Part shown: positions 32,426 to 41,833 of the stretch, piece after piece
How the letters are laid out: every line of letters starts with the position of its first letter
Position numbering within the stretch: position 1 is the first letter of the stretch
From: Doryteuthis pealeii
Taxonomy: Eukaryota > Mollusca > Cephalopoda > Myopsida > Loliginidae
Direction: 5' to 3'
Assembly (NCBI GenBank): GCA_023376005.1
Contig: CM042157.1
Span: 20,750,258 to 20,814,257, forward strand
DNA: 64,000 nucleotides
The notes under the pieces: generated by a model
What the model was told of the DNA's origin: nothing
What the model saw: the letters and a program-made list of their open reading frames with translations, nothing else
Databases searched by the model: none
Translations under genes and position numbers: made by a program

Positions 32426-32554
32426 GATAGGAGGATTGGAGTAAATACGTTCAGAATGTAGTAAAGATAAGAGGGAGAAATGTGGACAAAGGAACAAAAC
32501 TCAGACAAAGTATATGTAGGACAGATATATTTCGTCGTACATTGTTTGTTTACT

Positions 32555-32638
<84 letters not shown>

Positions 32639-32890
32639 GTGTATGTGTAATCAGGATTAGAGGGAGAAATGTGGAAAAAAGGAACAAAACTCAGACAAGT
32701 ATATATAGGAGAAATATTTCGCCGTGCATTGAGCTCGGGGTCATCAGTCGTTTATTTGATTAAAGCATCATACATGTGTTTTATAGAAGAGAAAGTAGAC
32801 GAGAGAGGGTTGGACATGGGGATGAAATCTATAAAACACATGTATGATGCTTTAATGATCAAATAAACGAGTGATGAAGCCGAGCTCAAT
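26596..32890 (+). repeat. Copy A'': second forward copy of the duplicated locus
   Basis: Runs from GAATTTAAAGAAGAAATAGG (equivalent of 18,215) past the equivalent of the gap edge at 24,900. The middle (about 28,900-30,800) is almost identical to copy A with scattered substitutions; both ends differ by many indels. It carries the exon relic, fold-back, SINE-B (27,326-27,443), SINE-A (28,303-28,606), mariner scrap (29,335-29,400), LINE tails (29,645-29,960; 29,975-30,300), fold-backs (30,355-30,545; 31,495-31,815) and SINE-B (30,821-31,042). The hammerhead SINE is absent. Confidence 0.85.
26722..26805 (+). pseudogene. Receptor guanylate cyclase exon, second forward copy, frameshifted
   Basis: The acceptor CCGCAG and the end GGAAATCAAACACGT are conserved. 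The start reads GGCTCATTG (one C lost), extra A residues follow and GATT is inserted after CATGT. The frame is not open, unlike copy A. Confidence 0.7.
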
Positions 32891-32966
32891 GCACGGCAAA
32901 ATATCTCTCCTATATATACTTGTCTGATTTTTGTTCCTTTGTCCACATTTCTCCCTCTAATCCTTA

Positions 32967-32980
<14 letters not shown>
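32420..32980. repeat. Fold-back family F with degenerate hammerhead-like arms
   Basis: Arms 32,705-32,788 and 32,832-32,912, for example TTGAGCTCGGGGTCATCAGT against GTGATGAAGCCGAGCTCAAT. Read outward, the left arm gives CTGATGA, a CCG/CGG helix II and CGAAA; the right arm gives GTGATGA and AAAA instead. Stem III and stem I are poor. Related fragments at 24,420-24,900 and 48,262-48,450. Confidence 0.7.
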
Positions 32981-33001
<21 letters not shown>

Positions 33002-33012
33002 TATATATATAT

Positions 33013-33291
33013 AAACAATGTGTTTTTATATGGCTTTTTTAGCCGACAATTTTGGGGAGAATATGTGCTTAATTGAAGTCGTACCTAATTTTGAAAATTA
33101 ATTAATTAATAATTAATGAATTAGGCGGGCATACCTATTCAAATGTAAGGCTAAACAAATCGAGAAAAATCAATCTCTGTATGTACATTTCGGCCTATTA
33201 GGCCTCATCAGCAGAGCTATAGACCTTGTGTATGATTCGAAACCCTGACTGTCAAGCTGACAGGCGGGGACTCTAACCATACACCAGCTGG
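33013..33291 (-). mobile_element. Full-length tRNA-Asp-headed hammerhead SINE
   Basis: Minus strand, in order. The head (33,291-33,226) has GGTGTATGGTTAGAG as the A-box region, then TCCCCGCCTGTCA, identical to the anticodon-arm stretch of metazoan tRNA-Asp (anticodon GTC), and the B box GGTTTCGAATCATAC (33,244-33,230). After ten or so bases comes the hammerhead (33,216-33,175), then a body ending AAAGCCATATAAAAACACAT and a (TA)n tract at 33,012. The head implies RNA polymerase III transcription and tRNA-SINE origin. The ribozyme would cut the transcript into a roughly 115 nt head-plus-stem-I fragment and the body. Related elements: 19,058-19,310 and 1-133. SINE-like hammerhead elements are known from schistosomes; whether this family is described I cannot tell. 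Confidence 0.85.
33175..33216 (-). ncRNA. Type I hammerhead ribozyme
   Basis: Exact reverse-strand match to 19,099-19,140: CTCTG/CAGAG stem I, CTGATGA, GGCC-TAATA-GGCC, GAAA, ATG-TA-CAT, A at the cleavage position. The flanking bodies of the two copies differ by several substitutions while these 42 nt do not. Confidence 0.85.
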
Positions 33292-33299
33292 TTTTTTCC

Positions 33300-33660
33300 C
33301 TGATTTTTCGTTCGTTTTGAAGTAGGTTATATTTCGCTTATATATGATTTGAACTCGGATCACCGCGTTCATTTCTTTCGAGAATAACTACGAGCCACCA
33401 CATTTAAATGTATTACTTGCTTCTTCACTTGCGAAGAATTGTTTTTTCTCTCTCTTAAATTTCAGCATTAAAATAATGAAAACAAGAGCATCTGCTATGT
33501 TCCTAACTTAATAAGATTACAGGATTTGCCATGAGCCTCAGGAAGTTAGAAAAAACAAAGATAATAAAATTGTAAATCTCCAGAGAAACAAAAAGAAAAA
33601 AAAACTGTCAGCGTTTTATTTTTGTTTTTGCAAACAACCAATTGACATTTGTTGTTTATA
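33300..33660. other. Unassigned stretch
   Basis: No recognised feature; mixed AT-rich sequence. Confidence 0.4.
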
Positions 33661-33664
33661 TAAC

Positions 33665-33775
33665 TTATCAGCGCTAGTAGCGTAACAGTTATCGTCGTTG
33701 AAAATGGAAATGGCGACAAGGGTTCAAATCCTCGACGAGGCTGTTTGCATTTGACATAGCTTGTATACTATAGGG
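33665..33775 (+). mobile_element. tRNA-derived SINE fragment, family C
   Basis: GCGCTAGTAGCGTAACAGTT is an A-box-like head and GGGTTCAAATCCTCGACG holds the B box. The stretch GAGGCTGTTTGCATTTGACA is shared with 35,160-35,290. Confidence 0.65.
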
Positions 33776-34245
33776 ATTGGCCTCTATATTTTTACGGTAT
33801 GTGGAATTGACCAAATTAGAATAATTAAGTTTTCTTAAATAACTAGTTTTACAATTGTATGTCATGAGTTTAGAATTAGGTAAACAAAAGAGAATCGAAT
33901 GAATATTAGTTTAGAAATATTTTAGAAACAATAGAAACAATGGTTTAAATTCCATGGGAAAATATGTACGCTATCGAAATGTACCAAAATCATTCGATAT
34001 TGCCTCATTGCAAATCACCTGATATTTGATGAATATTTTAGCTTAATGATCATGTAGACAATGACAAAAAGAAAATTATAAAAAGGCCCATAGAGCAGAA
34101 AAACGATAGAGAGACAATGGGGAGCTTACGCTCTTCCCGACTCGACAGAGTTGGAGCTGATGCTCCCAACTCAACACAATGGGGAGAATACCCTGTCCAA
34201 AAAACATATAATACGACTCAACAGGTCCGTCTATTTTTTCGTATT

Positions 34246-34248
<3 letters not shown>

Positions 34249-34325
<77 letters not shown>

Positions 34326-34330
34326 CTCTC
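34249..34330. repeat. (CT)n microsatellite
   Basis: About 80 bases of CT with one interruption. Open frames over it are Ser-Leu or Glu-Arg dipeptides. The flanks (33,776-34,248 and 34,331-34,576) are unassigned. Confidence 0.95.
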
Positions 34331-34576
34331 AACAACAACAATTTCAATCACAAGTTTCAATCACAGACAAAACTTCTACAATCGCACAAATATAAACAAT
34401 ACATGTCACACTTGTCACACACAACTATGTACAGACACATACAGTCTGCAACACCGCTGAAAGAACAATTGAATATACCAATTGTAAATTAATGTATATA
34501 AAGTTTGTTTCCTTTATCAATTTTGTATTTTTTTGTTTTCTATGGAAACTACATTTCCGTAGTCTTATACATATAA

Positions 34577-34645
34577 ATTGTGGGGACCCATAACTCGGAT
34601 CAACTCTTTAACCACACAAACACCAAACAAATCGGTCCCTACAAT
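34577..34645. repeat. Tiny inverted-repeat element
   Basis: ATTGTGGGGACC at the left is mirrored by GGTCCCTACAAT at the right (11 of 12), enclosing about 45 bases. It could be a miniature transposon remnant or chance. Confidence 0.4.
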
Positions 34646-35159
34646 ACCCATAGGAGAGGTAGGTATCAACATCAGCAGTTTGCAATGGGTAGTTATCGTA
34701 TGATAGAAAGGATTGCTCCAGTGTTTTATAAAACAAGTTATAATTAATACATTTTCAATATTATTGATTTATATATAGTTTGTTTTATTTCAATATTTAT
34801 TTAAAGTTTTCTAACATATAGATGTTTAAGAAAAAATTATCTAGAAACAAAATATTATCATATAAACTTGTCTTACCTTAAATTTTAATAGCGGTGATTT
34901 AATCCGTAAGATTCAAACAGAAATTGTTTGTTTAAATTCATTTTAAAAATGCAAACACACAGTTTATTTTTATTCGGTTTTACATTATTTAAATAGATGT
35001 TTAATTTTGATTTATATAAATTTTATTTTGTTCTTTAAAAATTAAATAAATTTATTCAATTAATTTAATTCGTTCGGGTGAAGAAGACAACAACAATTGA
35101 AGATAAAAAATAAACATATATTCATAAAAGTACAAAATTCCAAACTTAATGGTGTTTGC
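34646..35159. other. Unassigned AT-rich stretch
   Basis: Part (TAGTTTGTTTTATTTCAATA) resembles the interior of Helitron family B near 20,875 and 29,030. Otherwise nothing recognised. Confidence 0.4.
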
Positions 35160-35290
35160 GACAAGACTTATGCGCCGAGGGTTTGAAGGTATTGGGAGCA
35201 ACTGAAAATGGATATGGAGACAAGGTTCAATTCCTAGACGAGGCTGTTTGCATTTGACACATAGCGTGTATACCCATAGGACAACTAGAC
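35160..35290 (+). mobile_element. tRNA-derived SINE fragment, family C
   Basis: AAGGTTCAATTCCTAGACGA holds the B box and matches 33,710-33,760, including GGCTGTTTGCATTTGACA. Confidence 0.65.
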
Positions 35291-35329
35291 ATCAACACAA
35301 GCAGAATATTCCAATTCGTTATCCCGTTC

Positions 35330-35500
35330 TGGAGTTCGGGGCATTGTGGAATACACTTTCATTCTCATTACTCCCAGGTCCACTTAGTACCGGATTAGTC
35401 TTTTTATCATATATGTGCTATAAGGTTATGTTTATCCTGAGTAGGACGTTAAACTCTATCTGATGGTGAAGTTCCAGTTCTGGCCATAAGTCTGAACCCT
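35330..35500 (+). repeat. Repeat D fragment
   Basis: CATTACTCCCAGGTCCACTT and GATGGTGAAGTTCCAGTTCT match the D copies at 42,780-43,405 and 45,958-46,345, in rearranged order. Confidence 0.55.
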
Positions 35501-35569
35501 GACACAGAAAAGGTGCCTATTTAGTCCCTCAAATATAATATTGCGTGAATCTATAAATTATTAACCAAA

Positions 35570-36015
35570 CTAGTACAAAATTAAAAAACGCCCTCTGGGC
35601 AATATAAAAATAGATTTTTGAAACATATTGCCTGAGGGGTTGGAATAAAAAATTCAATGTTAGCGAGTTTGTACCCTAAGTAAGTAAAATCATCAAATTC
35701 ATTAAAGGATTAAAAAATAAAACAATTTGAAATGTAAACTTTAAATGTGTATTAAAATAAAACAAACTATATATAGACATATAATACCAGTCATGAATTT
35801 ATTAAAACTTGTTTTAAAAAACAATGAGGACTGTCTAATGTTGCATGTTCAAATTTTGAGTGTATTCATTACATACACTCAAAATTTGAACATGCCAAGA
35901 ATTGTAGAATAAATTATATTCTATGTTATGACGATTTTGGGTAATGTGATGTAAGCAGTGACGTAATTTTTGTTACAGACAAAAACCGGAAGCGAATCTC
36001 CATTATTAATACTGA
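35570..36015 (-). mobile_element. Helitron family B, copy in a tandem array
   Basis: On the minus strand the 5' end reads TATTAATAATGGAGATTCGC and the 3' end has hairpin GCCC-AGA-GGGC about 17 bases before CTAG|T (35,570-35,573). The interior contains the inverted pair AGTGTATTCATTACATACACT at about 35,857-35,877. No coding sequence. Confidence 0.7.
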
Positions 36016-36029
36016 AAATATTATTTGAA

Positions 36030-36492
36030 CTAGCAACAGAAAACATCCTCCGGGCGTCGTAAAAATAATTTTTGAAAGACATTGCCTGAGAGGGTGGGAG
36101 TTAAAAAATCAATGTCAGAGGGTTTGTATCATAAGTAAACAAATCCTCATATTTATTAAAGGAGTAAAAAAAATTTAAAAATAAAACAATTTGAAATGAA
36201 AACTGAGCCCCGTCCCTCTCAAATAAAATGTTGCGTGCATGTAATAATCAAATAATTATTTTGAATATTTTCCACATCAATTTTTCACAAAATCGTAGGT
36301 ATTTATTTATTTGTAAACTTTTTAGTTAACTTCTTGTTACTGTAAAAAAAAAAAAAGGACGAGAGTAAAAAACAATTTTTAAAATTGCTTACTCAAATTT
36401 TGGGTGTATATAGCATAAGAATAGTGTGACCTAATCAGTGACGTAGAGCTATGGCGTAGTTTTTCTTACAGACAATCTCGATTATTAATAGA
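36030..36492 (-). mobile_element. Helitron family B, second copy in the array
   Basis: 3' CTAG at 36,030-36,033 preceded (on the minus strand) by the GC-rich GACGCCCGGAGGATG; 5' end TCTATTAATAATCGAG at 36,492. It shares GACATTGCCTGAG.GGGT with the first copy. Confidence 0.65.
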
Positions 36493-36712
36493 GATTAATA
36501 GATAATCATTTTGAATATTTATTTTACACATAAATTTGACACTAAATCTTAAGTATTTATTTACGTGTACACTTTATAGGTAACTTTATTCAGTACTTAA
36601 TACTGACAATTAATTCGTTGATAAACTTGTATAATTCTTGAAGTTACTGTGACGTAAGCAGTGACGTAATTTGGGTTACAGACAAAAAGGGATTGAATCT
36701 CCATTATATATA
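36493..36712 (-). mobile_element. Helitron family B, 5' part
   Basis: 5' end TCTATATATAATGGAGATTC (minus) followed by GTCTGTAACCCAAATTACGT. It runs back to the start of the preceding copy. Confidence 0.6.
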
Positions 36713-36721
36713 GATTATTAT

Positions 36722-36963
36722 TAGTAGTATCAGTATTAGTATTAGTATTATACTCACACAGATATGGGGCCTGTCAGAGATACCTCGATGGAAGAGGAAC
36801 AAAACTCTCAATAGATTTTCAGATCCCTGTGTAAATTCACTTTCCCTGTTTTATAAATCAAACTAAAAAAAAGCATCACTTTATCATAGAATACTTGAGG
36901 CTTTCCTTTTTTCAAAGATACCAGGGATTAACAAGATAATCTTTGTCGTTTCGATTACGATTA
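36722..36963 (+). repeat. Second copy of the 13,077-13,312 segment
   Basis: Near-identical over about 235 bases from CTCACACAGATATGGGGCC onward, again directly beside a Helitron 5' end and an (ATT)n run. 36,964-37,257 is unassigned. Confidence 0.85.
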
Positions 36964-37251
36964 TCTCTCTCGGTGCAAAACGTGTAAAAACATTTCAAAG
37001 GGATTATTTTATTGACACAAAAAAGGCAGTAACCTTGATCGATTATATTATACTGTTCTTCTTCGTCTTCTCACTGCGTGCCCCCTACGTATAGTCTTGG
37101 TCTTTATTTCTATATTCACAGTAACTGTTTATTTTCAAGTGTAGAACGAAAAAAAGGTCTAAAGAAGATAAATTATTATGGCCATAGCTTCTAAATATTA
37201 CAGAATATGACTCGAACTTGAGAAAGTTCAACCTTCCTACCAGCTATGCAA

Positions 37252-37306
<55 letters not shown>

Positions 37307-37316
37307 AAAATAAAAT

Positions 37317-37584
37317 GGAAATTAATCCGACAGTATGAATAAGATATAATGAAAAAACAAACGATGTTTACAACTGAAATAGGCTCATCAGAAGAGAAAG
37401 TGTGCAAACCGTTTCGGGGCCCAATTCTCGTGACGGTTTAAAAAATGGGCCGAGTGTTGCTTTTTAAACCGAGTGTTGCTTTTTAAACCGTCAAGAGAAT
37501 TGGGCCCCGAAACGGTTTGCACACTTTCTCTTCTGATGAGCCTATTTCAGTTGTAAACATCGTTTGTTTTTTCATTATATCTTA

Positions 37585-37592
<8 letters not shown>
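37317..37592. repeat. Fold-back element, arms about 107 bases
   Basis: Left arm (about 37,332-37,444) and right arm (about 37,484-37,590) mirror each other almost perfectly, for example AAACGATGTTTACAACTGAA against TTCAGTTGTAAACATCGTTT, and GGGCCCAATTCTCGTGACGG against CAAGAGAATTGGGCCCC. The spacer has CGAGTGTTGCTTTTTAAACC twice. Left boundary AATCCGACAGTATGA. Bordered by (TA)n(TG)n on both sides (37,258-37,305; 37,591-37,682). Confidence 0.85.
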
Positions 37593-37638
<46 letters not shown>

Positions 37639-37819
37639 CGTGTGTGCGTGTGTGTGTGTGTGTGTGTGTATGTGTGTGTGTGTAATCCAGTCAGTGGTCA
37701 ACATTGTTTGGATTCCTGCCCAGTAAAGCAAAGTAAATGATAAAACTATGAACTATACAAATATTAACAAGAATAGGGTCTTTTTTCTTTGTAAGGCTTA
37801 GAATATTTTGAATATATAC

Positions 37820-38058
37820 CAACCTCTCTGTGCGAATATAAATTTTTTTAAACAGAGTTTAACAGGTTGAATTCAGAGTTTAATTTCTCCTAGACTGGTT
37901 ACCTAGCCATGGTTAAACAGCCAAGACCCCGCTACTATTTACTCATAGCTGGAGAGAGAGTAGTTGGATTCATACCTTTCCCAAGAGTATTAACGCTATA
38001 GGAAATGCAAGCAGCTTCATCCAGGATTTAAACTGTAACCATTACACCACGCACCTCC
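37820..38058 (-). mobile_element. SINE family A, diverged
   Basis: Body motifs TCTCCTAGACTGGTTACCTA and ATACCTTTCCCAAGAGTATT; the head (GTAACCATTACACCACGCAC on the plus strand) is intact in outline, but the B box is decayed. Confidence 0.8.
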
Positions 38059-38113
<55 letters not shown>

Positions 38114-38115
38114 TA

Positions 38116-38334
38116 CCAAATGCAAAGCGTTCTATTGGACGTCCTCTCTTACGCTACAAAGACAAATTGAAGGACAATTTGAAACGCCTCGATATTGACC
38201 TGGGTGCTTGGGAAGATCTAGCATCGGATCGGAAAGAATGGTGTAAGACATGTTTCGCTAGACTAAAGAGCTTTGAAGAAAATAGACTGAAGCATAGAGA
38301 TCGGCTCCGCCTAACTTTAAAACAAAAACATTAA
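38116..38334 (+). pseudogene. LINE ORF2 extreme C-terminus
   Basis: Open without a start codon. SIGRPLLRYKDKLKDNLKRL, then WEDLASDRKEWCK, ending TLKQKH and TAA at 38,332. The GRP..R(Y/F)KD..K..L......W...A.DR..W pattern is the conserved tail of many animal LINE reverse transcriptases after the maturase-like region. The 5' side begins directly at a (TA)n tract, so this is a truncated insertion. A related but different tail is at 39,225-39,620. Confidence 0.75.
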
Positions 38335-38496
38335 ACTCTTGCCTTGGAGCATTTCGTTTGTCAGTGGGGCTGGGCTGCTAACACACTCGAGGAAACACAA
38401 AATGTCTTCTTGACAGCATGCACAACATGGGAGGAAACAAATCACTGACTGCTGACCCTCATCTATCGTTCACGATAGGAGAGTCCATTATATATA

Positions 38497-39115
38497 CTAG
38501 GAAATATATGCACCCTCCGGGTGGAACTATTTAAGTTTTAATATAATAAAATATCATATTAAATTAGAAAGGCTAATGAAACTGAATAAAAATGCAGATA
38601 AAAAGATTTGGAACAGAGGGAGTATGATTGAAAAATAGAACAACTTTGAAACTAACTCTTCCATCATTTTCCATTACTCCCGTCTTTCATTGGTAAATTT
38701 TCCTAATTTAACTATTTAGTTAAATAGGAAGTAAAGAATATTATTACAGTTATTCTTCTTGTCAATGGATTTCTTTTAAGATTTATCCCGAGATTTTTGC
38801 TCAGTCCATTAAGATAAACCAAACAATTAGAAATCAATAATACTAAGCATATATTTATTAAAATCAAATTTTTAGGTCAATATGCAAATTAGCCTTCCCA
38901 TTCACACTGTAAACCGCTATTTTTGTTGTATATATAAATACAATTGCATGTTGTATGTAAGATACGGTCAACAGTCTTAATGATGTAAAACAATTTATTA
39001 ATAATTGAGGTTTAAATAAAAATAAATCATGGAGAATGTGATGTAAATAACAAAGGGAATTGTGACTTGAGTAATGATATAGTTTCGGTTACAGACAGAC
39101 AAACACACAATCTCC

Positions 39116-39124
<9 letters not shown>
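38497..39124 (-). mobile_element. Helitron family A, copy 2
   Basis: CTAG at 38,497-38,500, hairpin GCACCCTCCGGGTGG just inside, 5' end near 39,124 altered to TATATTATAATGG by the adjoining TA repeat. Confidence 0.8.
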
Positions 39125-39172
<48 letters not shown>

Positions 39173-39224
39173 TATGGACTCACCCGTCGATTTCAACGTA
39201 TGAGGTTCCGACAACCTCTTTCAT

Positions 39225-39616
39225 TTAAACCTTGTGTGTTAATCGCAAGTGACATTTCAGCCCTGTGAATGATTTGCAAAGAAGTCCACAGATGGAACAA
39301 GAGTGTGGATTATTAGAATGTATTGCTGGAACACTAGCCAATGCTCTAGTCCTTTCTTTAGCTTGATGCAGCTTGGTGACCTCCGATGCTGCAAAATTCT
39401 TGATACCATTGTAACACAAAGTCCTCCACGTTTTACGATCGAGTGCTGTGCTCTCAAAAGTAGGGTGATCTATATTTACAGCTGAGAGGTTACTTTTCAA
39501 CTTGTCCTTAAACCTGGGCAATGGTTGACCCACGTTTCTCTGACAACTGTCAAGCTGACTGTACATGAGAATCTTTGGTATTCTGTCATCATGCGTTCGC
39601 AAAACATGACCAGCCC

Positions 39617-39620
<4 letters not shown>
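39225..39620 (-). pseudogene. LINE ORF2 C-terminus with C2H2-type finger
   Basis: The minus strand reads GHVLRTHDDRIPK, then VGQPLPRFKDKLKSNL, then CSICGLLCKSFTGLKCHLRL-TH. This combines the GH.(L/M)R..D.R.PK and (V/I)G.P..R(F)KD..K..L motifs with a terminal Cys2-His2 finger, a layout common in animal LINE reverse transcriptases. The frame is open from 39,620 to the stop at 39,225, with no premature stop. Reverse transcriptase proper is absent. It lies between two Helitron copies. Confidence 0.75.
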
Positions 39621-39647
<27 letters not shown>

Positions 39648-39654
39648 ATATATA

Positions 39655-40296
39655 CTAGCAAATATATGCACCCTCCGGGTGCAAGTATTTAAGTTTTAAT
39701 ATAATAAAATATCATGTTAAATTAGAAAGGCTAATGAAACTGAATAAGAATTCAGATAAAAATATTTGGAACAGAGGGGGTATGATTGAAAAATAGAACA
39801 ACTTTGAAACTAACTCTTCCATCATTTTCCATTACTCCCGTCTTTCATTGGTAAATTTTCTTAATTTAACTATTTAGTTAAAATAGGAAGTAAAGAATAA
39901 TATTATAGATATTTCTTCTTGTTAATGGATTTCTTTTAAGATTTATCCCCGAGATTTTTGCTCATATTCATTACTATAGAACCAAACAATTAGAAATCAA
40001 TAATACTAAGCATATATTTATTAAAATCAATTTTTTAAGATCAATATGCAAATTAGCCTTCCAATTCACACTGTAAACCGCTATTTTCTTTTATATATAA
40101 ATACAATTGCATGTTTTTGGTATGTAGATATAGTCAACAGTCTTAATGATGTAAAACAATTTTATTAATAATTGAGGTTTAAATAAAAAATAAAATCATG
40201 GAGAATGTGATGTAAATAACAAAGGGAACTGTGACTTGAATAGTAATATAATTTCGGTTACAGACATACAAACCCACAATCTCCATTATAATAAGA
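39655..40296 (-). mobile_element. Helitron family A, copy 3
   Basis: Perfect hairpin GCACCC-TCC-GGGTGC (39,668-39,682 on plus), CTAG at 39,655-39,658 with T after it on the minus strand, 5' end TCTTATTATAATGG at 40,296 preceded by A. Confidence 0.85.
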
Positions 40297-40720
40297 TATA
40301 TATATATAACTGGCTACCAATATTTCTATAGATTTTCATATAAATGTGGAAATTTCTTTGTACGATGAAACCAATAAAAAAGGCGTTAGCTTATCATAAT
40401 TTACGTGGAGCTTCTCTTTCTTTTAAGCTCTGTTATAAATTAATAAGTTGCTATATGCCTTTTTCTAATCGTATTTTTTTAGTCGATTCAAAACGTTCCA
40501 GAAACAGAAATAAAACAATGGGAAATATTTTTGACTGTTTGAACCATCGGTAATCATTTCAGAAAGAAACCCTAGAGAATGACAGATCGCACTTAATATT
40601 GCTTAAATATCTAAGAGAAATTCGAAAATAGATTTTCTTTTTCCATCTCGCAGTATGTGATAAAAAGCACGCTTCAAATGCAATGCCCCTCTATCTACAT
40701 CCAAAGAAACTAGAATAGAT
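40297..40720. other. Unassigned AT-rich stretch
   Basis: The open frame at 40,344-40,553 shows no recognisable domain. Confidence 0.4.
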
Positions 40721-40723
40721 ACC

Positions 40724-40847
<124 letters not shown>

Positions 40848-40953
40848 AGACAGATCTCCTGTTTAACAATTTTATTTTTTATCTTTTCGAGTTTTCTGGC
40901 CAACTTTTAAATATTTGGGTGGAATTCGTGGATAAGTCCACCAAAGTTCAGGT

Positions 40954-40993
40954 CCCGAGTACTTTCGGTACTTCGAAGTACCATCATCAGGGG
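40954..40993 (-). ncRNA. Hammerhead-like ribozyme motif (family H3)
   Basis: Minus strand: stem I CCC (40,993-40,991) with GGG (40,956-40,954); CTGATGA; one extra T; helix II GGTACT-TCGA-AGTACC, fully paired; GAAA; stem III AG-TA-CT; C at the cleavage position (40,957). All core bases are present apart from the extra base after A9. It lies in a repeat of unknown name next to (TA)n. Confidence 0.6.
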
Positions 40994-41081
40994 TGATGTG
41001 TTCGAGTTTTTTTGGTTTTTTTAAACAGATGTGTCTTTTGTTTCATTCTACATATATAAATGAAAGAATGCTGCCCAAATG

Positions 41082-41084
<3 letters not shown>

Positions 41085-41117
<33 letters not shown>

Positions 41118-41178
41118 CATACCGTATACATATATATATGTGTGTGTGTGTGTGTGTGTTGTGTGTTTTTACACTACG

Positions 41179-41232
<54 letters not shown>
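41085..41232. repeat. Microsatellites (CA)n, (TG)n, (TA)n
   Basis: Three simple blocks separated by short islands; dipeptide open frames only. Confidence 0.95.
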
Positions 41233-41234
<2 letters not shown>

Positions 41235-41330
41235 CACGTAGTGTAATGTTTAGCAAGCTAGATGTGCACATCATTGATAGGGAGTTCGAATCTCACTGGG
41301 TGCCCTATGCTCCTGGCCTTGTGCTAATCT
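41233..41330 (+). mobile_element. tRNA-like SINE head
   Basis: TCACGTAGTGTAATGTTTAG (A-box-like) and GGGAGTTCGAATCTCACTGG (B box) at tRNA-like spacing, then TGCCC. Related fragments at 9,305 and 16,541. Confidence 0.6.
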
Positions 41331-41463
41331 AAGCTTACTAAATAACTATAAGTATATATACATATATACATATAAATAAAATATTTTTATATAATTTTCT
41401 AATTTTATTATATATAAAAATTAATAATTTAAATAATAAAATGAATAATTCATTAAAAAATTT

Positions 41464-41529
<66 letters not shown>

Positions 41530-41546
41530 GAGAGAGAGAGAGAGAG
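41464..41546. repeat. (CA)n-(TA)n-(GA)n microsatellite
   Basis: Simple-sequence block leading into the H2 repeat copy. Confidence 0.95.
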
Positions 41547-41782
41547 GTTCTTCACGGAACAAATGGACATGCTACTACTAACACACTCTTCTACCCGGAT
41601 TTTAATAGCATGTCAAACCCTCAATAACACTTCTATTTTTATAGTTCTTCTATAATGCTCCCTTTCAAAAAATCTATAAACAATTCCTTCAAATAAGAAA
41701 TTTTCTCCTGACAATAAGTCGAAACTAGTTGAGAATAACAACATACAAGAAATATTCCTGATTGTCTTATTACTTTTTGTCA

Positions 41783-41790
<8 letters not shown>
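41547..41790 (+). repeat. H2 repeat, second copy with broken hammerhead
   Basis: Matches 5,990-6,240, but the ribozyme region reads CTCCTGACAATAAGTCGAAAC, so the rest of the CUGANGA box and helix II are largely deleted while GAAAC and GAGAA remain. Confidence 0.75.

Positions 41791-41833
<43 letters not shown>

Noticed and set aside
33226..33291. Possible functional tRNA-Asp gene (minus strand)
   Set aside because: The anticodon stretch matches, but the 5' acceptor and T arm do not pair, and it is fused to the hammerhead SINE.
37440..37560. Hammerhead from CTGATGAGCC and CCCCGAAACGG in the fold-back arms
   Set aside because: The two boxes are in the wrong order on each strand, and no helix II joins them.
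39303..39485. Plus-strand 60-codon frame
   Set aside because: Shadow of the LINE C-terminus on the minus strand.
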